Assembly (NCBI GenBank): GCA_021737445.1
Contig: JAIPDY010000110.1
Span: forward strand, 1 to 10,029
Source of the DNA: Desulfotignum sp.
GTDB lineage: Bacteria; Desulfobacterota; Desulfobacteria; Desulfobacterales; Desulfobacteraceae
Direction of reading: 5' to 3'
Length of the DNA stretch: 10,029 nt
Shown: positions 1 to 5,730 of the stretch, piece by piece
Layout: each line of letters starts with the position of its first letter
Position numbering within the stretch: the stretch's first letter is position 1
Notes under the pieces: generated by a model
Told to the model about the DNA's origin: nothing
Databases searched by the model: none
What the model saw: the letters and a program-made list of their open reading frames with translations, nothing else
Program-made: the position numbers and the translations under genes

Positions 1-211
1 GGTGATCGTGGTGGCCAACCTGGCCATCGGCATGCTCACCCCGCCCATGGGGATCTGCCTGATCGTGTCCGCCTCCATTTCCGGGGACCGGATCAGCACC
101 GTGAGCCGGCGGGTGGTGCCGTTTCTGATTGTTCTGGTGATCGACCTTGCCCTGATCTGTTTCTACCCGCCCCTGACCATGTGGTTGTCCGGGTTGGTGG
201 GAGCGCAATGA
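1..211 (+). CDS. TRAP transporter large permease (DctM-type), C-terminal fragment
   Basis: Only the last 69-70 codons are in the window; the gene begins upstream, so the GTG at base 2 is internal. The translated end is strongly hydrophobic and carries NLAIGMLTPPMG near its start, which matches the conserved C-terminal segment of TRAP large permeases (DctM / TRAP-T family), followed by one more long hydrophobic stretch and a short tail ending in GAQ and TGA at 209-211. These inner-membrane proteins import organic acids, amino acids or sulfonates with a periplasmic binding protein, driven by an ion gradient. The substrate cannot be told from this piece. The nearby cysteate/D-cysteine lyase-family gene makes a sulfur amino acid or sulfonate an attractive guess, but an opposite-strand gene sits between them. 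Confidence 0.85.
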   Translation, partial: VIVVANLAIGMLTPPMGICLIVSASISGDRISTVSRRVVPFLIVLVIDLALICFYPPLTMWLSGLVGAQ

Positions 212-251
212 TGGGGTTAGAAGGCAATATTTTTATTTTTGCATCCGAAAT

Positions 252-734
252 TTATTGCTGTCCTCTGAGCTGACCGCTGATTTTCCGGGCCATGTTGCCC
301 ATCACCCGGTGACCGATGGACGGTTGGTTTTTCAGCAGATCACGCAGGGATGCAGGATCAAATTCAATTGTCTCCGCATCTATGGATGCGACGACGTTCG
401 CGGAAGCTGGTTGACCGTCAACAAATTCCATCTCACCCAGGGTGGTTCCGGGACCGGCCACGGCTACCACGGCGCCTGTCTTGAGAATGACGTCAGCCTT
501 GCCTGTTTTCATCACGAAAAGCCGGTTGATGGGAACCCCGTAAGTGATGAACTGGTCTCCTGCCTTGTGGGGTACCACAGTGCCCAGGGCTGCCACGGCA
601 CGAAGCTCGGTTTGTGTCAATCCCTGGAAGCAGTCGGTTCCGGCCAGAAAATCAACCATCGTGCCTGCCCGGCAAACCTGGGTTGAAAGCGTCATTGCCA
701 TTACCAGCAGTACAAAAAAACCAGATTTTTTCAT
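252..734 (-). CDS. Exported cyclic-nucleotide-binding-fold (CNB) domain protein
   Basis: This 160-residue protein starts with a clear signal peptide (KK, then a hydrophobic core at residues 5-17, likely cleavage near RAG at 22-24; the Cys at 21 does not sit in a good lipobox). The rest, about residues 29-155, reads as one CNB/Crp-like beta-roll: the FQGLTQTELRAVA helix, KAGDQFITYG, LFVMKTGKADV and the GEMEFVDGQPASANV segment at 100-114. In ligand-binding CNB domains the phosphate cassette is roughly GE...RxA; here the Arg position reads Ala (P109-A110-S111-A112), so canonical cAMP or cGMP binding is doubtful. There is no DNA-binding or enzyme domain. A strong Shine-Dalgarno AGGAGG (740-745) lies 5 bases before the ATG. 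It is convergent with the TRAP gene and ends 40 bp from it. It probably acts in the periplasm; the role is unknown. Confidence 0.8.
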   Translation of the reverse strand: MKKSGFFVLLVMAMTLSTQVCRAGTMVDFLAGTDCFQGLTQTELRAVAALGTVVPHKAGDQFITYGVPINRLFVMKTGKADVILKTGAVVAVAGPGTTLGEMEFVDGQPASANVVASIDAETIEFDPASLRDLLKNQPSIGHRVMGNMARKISGQLRGQQ

Positions 735-746
735 CGTATCCTCCTG

Positions 747-1040
747 AATGTTGTTATACAGTAGTAATCTATAATTTTTTATTAGATCACAGGTCTATTT
801 ATATGTCCAGGCTGAAGAGGCCATTCCTGATCTGTGGATTGAAAAATGACAGAAATTCCTTGAACAAGAGCCTGCTGCTGATACGCAGGGAAATTAATGA
901 TCCTGTGTTTAGATGCACGCAATGGTGATCAGTTCAGCCGGAAATATTTTGACAATCTGCTGAATTTGTCCAATACTGATACAATCGTGTTGCGGATGTA
1001 CGATATGAGAATGTTGTTAACCTTATAATGAGGAAACCCA
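747..1040. other. Intergenic region between divergent genes, no gene seen
   Basis: About 290 bp separate the exported CNB gene (reverse) from the PLP-enzyme gene (forward). The part next to the CNB gene is AT-rich and probably holds its promoter, though I cannot assign hexamers with confidence. A 104-codon open frame crosses the region but overlaps the CNB gene start and has no family resemblance or convincing start. A forward promoter candidate near 949-977 is listed separately. Confidence 0.5.
949..977 (+). promoter_or_regulatory. Candidate sigma70 promoter for the PLP lyase gene
   Basis: A perfect -35 hexamer TTGACA (949-954) is followed after 17 bp by AATACT (972-977), which matches the -10 consensus at 4 of 6 positions. 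Transcription would start near 984, leaving a leader of about 57 nt before the ATG at 1041. A second -10-like TACAAT lies at 980-985 but its spacing to TTGACA is too long. Confidence 0.45.
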
Positions 1041-2042
1041 ATGAATTTTACACAATTTCCCAGACGAAAATACATTCAGTCCTCCACCCCCATCGAACCG
1101 ATGCCCGGGTTGAGCCTGGCCCTGGGTGGGAATGTCAATTTGTTTATCAAGCGTGATGATTTGCTGCCCGGGGCAGGGGGCGGCAACAAGACGAGAAAGC
1201 TGGAATTCTGTATGGCCGATGCCATGGAAAAAGGGGCGGACACCATAGTTACCTGCGGGGCTATTCAGTCCAATCACTGCCGGCTGACCCTGTCATGGGC
1301 GGTCAAGGAAGGTCTTGACTGTCATCTGATTCTGGAGGAAAGGGTCAAAGGCGCTTACAACCCGGATGCCAGCGGCAACAATTTTTTGTACCAGCTGATG
1401 GGCGTAAAAAGCATTGAGGTGGTACCCGGCGGCACAGACATGATGGCGGCCATGGAGAAAAAAGCGGCTGAACTGTCCGGTGAGGGGAAAAACCCCTATA
1501 TGATTCCGGTAGGGGCATCCAATGCTATTGGTGCATTGGGCTATGCCTCCTGTGCCATGGAAACCATGGTGCAGCTCAATGACATGTCCCTGAAAATTGA
1601 TCACCTGGTGCTGCCTTCCGGCTCTGCCGGTACCCATGCCGGCATGGTAGTGGGAATGACCGGCATGGACACATTCATCCCCGTGACCGGGATGAATGTG
1701 TCCAGACAAAAACAGGCCCAGGAAAAGATTGTGTATGACCTGGCGCTGGAAACCGCTGCCAAGCTTGGCATCACAAAAGAGATCCCCCGTGATGCCGTGG
1801 TGTGTTTTGACCAGTATGTGGGCCCTGGATATTCCATTCCCACGGATGCCATGGTGGAAGCGGTGAAACTGTTTGCACAGACCGAGGCCATCCTTTTGGA
1901 CCCGGTGTATTCAGGCAAGGCTGCTGCCGGACTCATCGATCTGATTCAAAAGGATCATTTTGCCCAGGGTGCCAATGTATTGTTCCTCCATACGGGCGGA
2001 TCTCCGGCCCTGTTTGCCTACATGGGCACGTTCAGAAAATAG
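1041..2042 (+). CDS. PLP-dependent D-cysteine desulfhydrase / L-cysteate sulfo-lyase family enzyme
   Basis: The 333-residue product is a fold-type II PLP enzyme of the ACC deaminase / D-cysteine desulfhydrase family at full family length. Visible landmarks are FIKRDDLLPG (35-44), GGGNKTRKLEF with the likely PLP-binding Lys50, AIQSNH with Ser77 and Asn78, the phosphate-loop-like SGSAGTHAG, and the C-terminal LDPVYSGKAAAGLID and FLHTGG. Such enzymes cleave D-cysteine to pyruvate, H2S and ammonia, or L-cysteate to pyruvate, sulfite and ammonia (CuyA). The NKTRKLEF and LLDPVYSGK...LIDLI wording recalls CuyA-type members as I remember them, but the family cannot be split safely by eye. In a sulfate or sulfite reducer, released sulfite would be a usable electron acceptor. 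The ATG has a GAGGA Shine-Dalgarno at 1030-1034. A racemase-family gene follows on the same strand. Bases 1666-1704 form a perfect inverted repeat inside the coding region. Confidence 0.85.
   Translation: MNFTQFPRRKYIQSSTPIEPMPGLSLALGGNVNLFIKRDDLLPGAGGGNKTRKLEFCMADAMEKGADTIVTCGAIQSNHCRLTLSWAVKEGLDCHLILEERVKGAYNPDASGNNFLYQLMGVKSIEVVPGGTDMMAAMEKKAAELSGEGKNPYMIPVGASNAIGALGYASCAMETMVQLNDMSLKIDHLVLPSGSAGTHAGMVVGMTGMDTFIPVTGMNVSRQKQAQEKIVYDLALETAAKLGITKEIPRDAVVCFDQYVGPGYSIPTDAMVEAVKLFAQTEAILLDPVYSGKAAAGLIDLIQKDHFAQGANVLFLHTGGSPALFAYMGTFRK
1666..1704. repeat. Perfect 16-bp inverted repeat inside the PLP lyase gene
   Basis: Bases 1666-1681 (TGGACACATTCATCCC) are exactly reverse-complementary to 1689-1704 with a 7-base loop (1682-1688). 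All 16 pairs were checked base by base. The left arm encodes MDTFIP and the right arm GMNVSR, in a part of the protein that reads normally for the family. A 14-bp perfect palindrome, CCATGCCGGCATGG, lies just upstream at 1634-1647. Confidence 0.9.
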
Positions 2043-2126
2043 CTGTCGCACAAATGCGTGAAAAGCAGCAGTCTGCCTCTATTGCCGGAGCGACTGCCAA
2101 TACCTGACAAAAGAGTATGTAAAAAG

Positions 2127-2831
2127 ATGAACCAGACCCGAGAAAAAATTGTTGGCATCATCGGAGGAATGGGACCTGAGGCCACGGTGGACCTGATGCA
2201 GCGCATCATCCGTCTGACCCCGGCCACAGATGACAAAGATCATATCCGGTGCATTGTGGACAACAACCCCAAGGTACCTTCCCGGATCAAGGCCATTATT
2301 GAAGGGGACGGCCAAGACCCCGGGCCGGTCATGGCAGACATGGCCAGGCGCCTGGAGACCTGGGGGGCGGATTTTCTGGTGATCCCCTGCAACACGGCCC
2401 ACTATTATTATGATGCCGTGCAGCAGGCGGTAAAGATCCCGGTGATCAACATGATCGACCGGGTGGTGGAGCAGGTGAAAACAAAGTTTGGCAAAGAGAA
2501 AAAGATCGGGATGCTGGCCTCTCCTGCCGTGGCCATGACAAAGCTTTACACCAGAGGCTTTGAAGCGCTGGGAATGGCGGAAGCCTGGCCGGATCCCGAA
2601 CACCAGGACCTTCTTTTTAGTATCATCCGGCAGGTGAAGGCCGGCCGCATTTCTTCGGATCTTCACCTGCAGTATGCCCGGATCTGCACGCATTTAAAGG
2701 ACCGGGAGGTGCGGGTGGCCATTGTGGCGTGCACGGAACTGAGCGCCCTGGGCGGGGATCTGCCCCTTGACACCATTGACGCTTCCCAGGTGCTGGCCCA
2801 AGAGATTGTCCGGGTTATAAAACATCCATAA
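2127..2831 (+). CDS. Aspartate/glutamate racemase family protein
   Basis: The 234-residue protein opens with IVGIIGGMGPEATVDLMQRI, the classic N-terminus of the cofactor-independent Asp/Glu racemase family. It has the two expected catalytic cysteines: Cys88 in VIPCNTAHYYYD and Cys202 in VACTELSAL. Members interconvert L- and D-amino acids (aspartate, glutamate or broader substrates) in the cytoplasm by two-base proton transfer. I chose ATG at 2127 because the family homology begins at once; it has only a weak purine-rich ribosome site. An in-frame GTG at 2058 would add 23 residues of poor quality. It lies 84 bp after the PLP lyase gene on the same strand with no terminator seen, so co-transcription is likely. 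A racemase beside a chirality-specific lyase could feed it the usable enantiomer, but this is inference. Its 3' end overlaps the remnant toxin gene on the other strand by 17 bp. Confidence 0.88.
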   Translation: MNQTREKIVGIIGGMGPEATVDLMQRIIRLTPATDDKDHIRCIVDNNPKVPSRIKAIIEGDGQDPGPVMADMARRLETWGADFLVIPCNTAHYYYDAVQQAVKIPVINMIDRVVEQVKTKFGKEKKIGMLASPAVAMTKLYTRGFEALGMAEAWPDPEHQDLLFSIIRQVKAGRISSDLHLQYARICTHLKDREVRVAIVACTELSALGGDLPLDTIDASQVLAQEIVRVIKHP

Positions 2832-3009
2832 AAAGGGCCGATGACTTTTCTTTTTTGCTTTTTACTGCCCTGTAATGCAATTCTGAAACCCTTATGGTTG
2901 AAACACCAATGTCACCAACATTAAATTGCTTGAATTTGTGGATAATTTCAATGGGTCTCTGATTCATTATGTAGATACAGATATTTGTATCCAGTAAATA
3001 TTTAATCAA
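2815..3009 (-). pseudogene. vapC: Truncated VapC-type PIN-domain toxin
   Basis: The reading frame gives MIKYLLDTNICIYIM at the N-terminus, the hallmark start of VapC toxins (PIN-domain ribonucleases), with the first catalytic acid Asp7 and a second at Glu43 in STIRVSELHY. VapC proteins are usually about 130 residues; this one has 64. Homology-like sequence fades after VKSKKEK (about residue 55), and the stop at 2815-2817 lies inside the 3' end of the racemase gene. The later acidic residues of the PIN active site are missing, so nuclease activity should be lost. The start is a TTG at 3007-3009 that overlaps the vapB stop by 8 bp, a usual vapBC arrangement. It most likely lost its second half in a deletion or rearrangement that joined it to the racemase gene. 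Confidence 0.8.
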
Positions 3010-3238
3010 GATTTTCCCGCTCCTGCTGCCGGGCCGGCTGGTTTCTTTCCATCATGAACGGTGTGTCATACTTCAGTAAATTTTTTCCCCAGAGATCCCA
3101 TAAAGATTGATCTTTAGAAATTAAAAGTACGCCACCAGCGACTCTTTTAATATATACCTCATTGCCCTCAAACCGATAGGCTTTTGGTAAGCGAACAGCC
3201 TGGCTGCGTCCATTGTTGAATAATTTAGCACTTTTCAT
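3002..3238 (-). CDS. vapB: VapB-type antitoxin (AbrB/SpoVT fold)
   Basis: The 78-residue product starting at ATG 3236-3238 reads MKSAKLFNNGRSQAVRLPKA, the typical swapped-hairpin AbrB-like DNA-binding N-terminus of VapB antitoxins, followed by FEGNEVYIKRVAGGVLLI and a toxin-binding-type tail with DLW. A longer open frame reaches 3391, but the added part has no family character and the internal ATG has a very good Shine-Dalgarno (GGGAGGG, 3244-3250), so the short form is preferred. VapB normally neutralises VapC and represses its own promoter. The antitoxin looks intact although its partner is truncated, so it may survive as an orphan regulator or cross-antitoxin. Transcription is divergent from the cytochrome-like/porin operon. 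Confidence 0.85.
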   Translation of the reverse strand: MKSAKLFNNGRSQAVRLPKAYRFEGNEVYIKRVAGGVLLISKDQSLWDLWGKNLLKYDTPFMMERNQPARQQERENLD

Positions 3239-3259
3239 ATCTGCCCTCCCGCAGCTTAA

Positions 3260-3281
3260 GTTTATATCAAACAGTATATAC
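3260..3281 (-). promoter_or_regulatory. Possible VapB operator and promoter region
   Basis: An imperfect inverted repeat, GTTTATA (3260-3266) and TATATAC (3275-3281), matching at 6 of 7 positions with an 8-bp spacer, lies 21 bp upstream of the vapB ATG. On the reverse strand the same stretch holds TATACT, a fair -10 element. VapB proteins commonly bind such repeats to autoregulate. The assignment rests only on symmetry and position. Confidence 0.3.
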
Positions 3282-3402
3282 CATTCAGGCAAATGTCGAC
3301 TCCTATAGTGAATTGTATCCATCTGAAAATTTTGATTATCTGCAGGAAATCTCCCACTAACTATACTGAATATCAGAACACAGAGCATCAAATACCGCTA
3401 AC

Positions 3403-3440
3403 CTGTTAATGTTATCTGTTAAGTTAACAGTTAACAGATA
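3403..3440. promoter_or_regulatory. CTGTTAA heptamer cluster with nested palindromes
   Basis: The heptamer CTGTTAA occurs at 3403-3409 and 3416-3422, and its complement TTAACAG at 3424-3430 and 3431-3437. The central pair forms a perfect 7-1-7 palindrome (3416-3430). The outer arms TATCTGTTAA (3413-3422) and TTAACAGATA (3431-3440) form a second perfect 10-bp inverted repeat with an 8-base spacer. This looks like a compound operator for a dimeric regulator. It lies between the divergent vapB (about 165 bp away) and the cytochrome-like gene (about 220 bp away). I do not recognise the regulator. Confidence 0.55.
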
Positions 3441-3506
3441 CCGGCAACATCTCCCCAATGCCGGTTATGAATTGTACAGCATCTGATCTGCCTGATGCTG
3501 CGCAAT
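3440..3506. repeat. Two tandem hairpins in the vapB/porin intergenic region
   Basis: First hairpin: ACCGGCA (3440-3446) pairs with TGCCGGT (3459-3465) across a 12-base loop. Second hairpin: CAGCATC (3477-3483) pairs with GATGCTG (3494-3500) and extends outward through ATTG (3471-3474) and CAAT (3503-3506) past a 2x2 internal loop. Neither is followed by a T run, so they do not look like simple terminators. TGCCGGT recurs at 3516-3522 and 3545-3551. Confidence 0.5.
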
Positions 3507-3526
3507 CGGTCTTCCTGCCGGTTTCT

Positions 3527-3532
3527 TATAAA
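3527..3532 (+). promoter_or_regulatory. Possible -10 element of the cytochrome-like/porin operon
   Basis: TATAAA matches 5 of 6 bases of the -10 consensus. No good -35 hexamer is seen at the proper distance, which would fit an activator-dependent promoter. Transcription would begin near 3539, so the RNA would start with the 5' arm of the long stem at 3536-3624. Weak evidence. Confidence 0.25.
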
Positions 3533-3535
3533 AAA

Positions 3536-3624
3536 ACATACCCCTGCCGGTTATGCCTGACAATCCAGCAGGCAAGGGTAAAAAAAATGGCATGATGATT
3601 GCAGAATCCCATTCAGGGGTATGT
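3536..3624 (+). ncRNA. Candidate structured 5' leader with alternative pairings
   Basis: ACATACCCCTG (3536-3546) is perfectly complementary to CAGGGGTATGT (3614-3624), enclosing 67 bases. Inside, TGCCTG (3554-3559) pairs with CAGGCA (3569-3574) and AATGG (3586-3590) with CCATT (3609-3613), giving a three-way-junction shape. The same 5' strand can pair instead with a nearer partner: ACCCCTGCC (3540-3548) with GGCAAGGGT (3571-3579), with a single mismatch. The two pairings are mutually exclusive. The element ends 34 bases before the first ATG of the operon. It does not match riboswitch consensus sequences that I recall (for example c-di-GMP GEMM). Function is inferred from position only. Confidence 0.4.
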
Positions 3625-3657
3625 GTTAAACGAAAAAAGGAAAAAAAGGAGAAGACC

Positions 3658-4005
3658 ATGATGCGTAAAATGATTTTTTGTGTGCTGACAATGTTTTTCA
3701 TTGTCATGACAACCGGTACCGGTGTCGCTGCTGAGCCCGATGGAAACGACAGAAAAGGCAAGTATACCTATAAAAAGGTGTATAAATCATGTGCCCAGAG
3801 AGGTGAAGTAGATTCGCCAATACCGCATTTAAGTCCCAGCAGCAAAACAATGGCCCAGTGGAAACGCGTGTTTGAAAAACAGGATTTTGAAAAATTCAAG
3901 TGCAGCCAGGAGTGGGAACAATTGTCTGATAAAGATATAGCAGATATATATGCCTATTTGTACAAACATGCGGCAGATTCCCCCACACCGGCCAAATGCA
4001 AATAA
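3658..4005 (+). CDS. Small exported cytochrome c-like protein lacking a heme motif
   Basis: A 115-residue protein with a signal peptide (MMRK, then a hydrophobic stretch to about residue 23, cleavage near VAA at 23-25). The mature part carries GKYTYKKVYKSC, then HLSPSSKTMAQWKRVF, and ends with DIADIYAYLYKHAADSP and a terminal AKCK. This layout and the C-terminal helix resemble small single-heme c-type cytochromes that I recall encoded before DUF3373 porins. Where a CXXCH heme site would be expected the sequence reads Y42-K43-S44-C45-A46: the first Cys is Tyr and the His is Ala. Three mature-part cysteines remain (45, 82, 114). It should be periplasmic and without heme c. Start chosen at 3658 because AAGGAG (3646-3651) lies 6 bases before it; an adjacent ATG at 3661 is possible. 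The porin gene starts 22 bp downstream. Confidence 0.65.
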   Translation: MMRKMIFCVLTMFFIVMTTGTGVAAEPDGNDRKGKYTYKKVYKSCAQRGEVDSPIPHLSPSSKTMAQWKRVFEKQDFEKFKCSQEWEQLSDKDIADIYAYLYKHAADSPTPAKCK

Positions 4006-4027
4006 AACTTTGAAAAGGAGACAGGTG

Positions 4028-5723
4028 ATGAAAAAAGGATTGGCGGTTTTATTTGTATTTTTCTTCATGACGGTGTTTTCAGTCCCCGGTGTCTTTGCAT
4101 CTGATGATGTACAGATGCTGAAAGAACAGCTGGAGATCATGAATGAGAACATGAAAAAGCTGGAGGAAAAAATAGGTGAACTTGAAAAAGAGAAAATTGA
4201 AGAAACCGAAGAGGTTGAATACATCAGTGACCGACTGGACAAAGCGGAACTTCATACTGCCACCGACAGGATCTCTCTTGGCATTGAGCTGCGTTCCCGG
4301 GCCGATACCCTGCATTATGACGACATGCAGGCAGCCCCTGCAGCCCTTGCAAACAGCTTTTTTTACCCCGTATACGTCAGGCGGATTCAACAACGCCACA
4401 TTGAATCAGATTCAGCAGCGCATCCAGAATATGTCCATGGCAGGCATGATTCCCCCGACTGATGAATTTGATGCAGACAATGATGTTATCCTGACCAATA
4501 AATTTTATCTGAACATGCATGCCAAAGTGAACAATCATTTGGATTTTTCGGGCAGGCTGGCTGCATACAAAGTTTATGGAGACTCATCAGGGGTTAAATT
4601 CAATCAGGGAAATCTCGGGGATGTCACCATGGACGGCAACACATCATCCCTGCCCCATGGCGACACCATCCGCCTGGAACGCGCTTACTTTGTCTACAGT
4701 AACTATCTGAAAAACATACCGGTCAGTTTCTCTTTAGGGCGGCGGCCCTCCACGTATGGACCGCCCCTGGAATATGCCAACTACAGCCTTGAAGCTGGTT
4801 CACCACTGGGTACCATCATCAACTGGCAGTTTGACGGTGCCTCCCTTAATTTTGGTCTTGAAGAGGCCACAGGCATATACGGGGCAGCATTGAAGTTCTG
4901 CTACGGGGTGGGATTCGAAGGAGACTGGGGCAATTCCTATTCCCTGCAGGAAAGCCAGGCAGATGTTGACGATGTGCACATGTTTGGCTTTATAGCCACC
5001 CTGTTTGATGATGACAGCACCAGTGCCGTGTTAAATTATGCCCATGCATGGGATATCACCGACGGGTTCACAGGCCTGACGGTGATGCCGTTCACTGCTG
5101 CCAAAGATCCATCAACCGGCCTGTATTCATTTGAACAAAACTCTGGTGGTTATATCAGCCGGATGCAGCCCACCTCGGACATCGGAGACTGGGATGCCGC
5201 ATCCCTGCTGTTAAGAAAGAATCTGTATGAAACCTTTGAAAAAGATATTGATCTGTTTCTGGCCCTGTCCTGGAGCCATACCTCGCCGTCAAGGGTGTCT
5301 GCCAACCCATTTTATGAAATAATGGGCCAGGGGCTGCTCAGTTCCAATGGCAACCTTGAAAGCCATGACGGATACAGCCTTTATGCAGGGGTTGTATTTC
5401 CCATGCCCTTTGACGGGCGGCTGGGTCTTGAATACAACTGGGGATCCGAATACTGGTTCAATTTTACCGGGGCAGAAGATTCCCTTGTGGGAAGCAAGCT
5501 GGCCACAAGAGGCAGTGTCTATGAGGGATACTATATTCAGCCGATTTTTGGCCAAAACTTTTTTGTCAAAGTGGGATCCAGATACTATGATTACAAATAC
5601 ACCGGCAGTGGCAATCCCTTAGGAGCGCCTGAAAAAATATCAGAGCTGAATGCCTTGAATGCCCTTTTCCCTGTGGCAGATAAAGTATGGGATGGATATA
5701 TATCAGCCACCATTAGATTCTGA
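4028..5723 (+). pseudogene. DUF3373-type outer-membrane porin, frameshifted at a T7 tract
   Basis: The first frame (from ATG 4028, Shine-Dalgarno AAGGAG at 4015-4020) gives a signal peptide ending near VFA, a coiled coil of about residues 28-75 and ISLGIELRSRADT, the usual entry to the barrel. Near 4358-4364 the family-like sequence moves to the +1 frame: after ANSFF it should continue TPYTSGGFNNATLNQIQ. Removing one T from the run of seven restores a single frame of about 564 residues. The second frame continues with TNKFYLNMHAKV, GRRPSTYGPPLEY, FDGASLNF and EYNWGSEYWFNFT, and ends in ISATIRF with a terminal Phe typical of outer-membrane beta-barrels. These fit DUF3373 (PF11853) proteins as recalled. 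As written the first frame stops at 4460-4462. Sequencing error, slipped-strand phase variation and true decay are all possible. Confidence 0.75.
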
Positions 5724-5730
5724 TTTTTTT
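5702..5730 (+). terminator. Weak candidate terminator after the porin gene
   Basis: ATCAG (5702-5706) can pair with CTGAT (5720-5724), directly followed by a run of T to 5730. The stem is only 5 bp with a 13-base loop and overlaps the stop codon, so efficiency would be low. Confidence 0.25.

Noticed and set aside
255..686. 143-codon forward open frame
   Set aside because: Antisense to the exported CNB gene, which has a signal peptide, a recognisable fold and an excellent ribosome site.
2079..2693. 204-codon reverse-strand open frame across the racemase gene
   Set aside because: It lies entirely opposite a clear Asp/Glu racemase gene, is rich in His, Gly and Arg as typical of antisense frames, and has no family resemblance.
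3239..3391. N-terminal extension of vapB to an upstream start
   Set aside because: The extra residues have no VapB character, while the internal ATG at 3238 has a strong Shine-Dalgarno and starts exactly at the family N-terminus.
3403..3506. Integron attC-like site (GTTAAC-type ends, hairpins, nearby toxin-antitoxin)
   Set aside because: The GTTAAC copies do not fall into the ordered R and L box layout of attC sites, no integrase is present, and the flanking genes are not arranged as cassettes.
3536..3624. Known riboswitch classes such as c-di-GMP (GEMM)
   Set aside because: The hallmark conserved segments that I recall for that and other common classes are not present; kept only as an unclassified structured leader.
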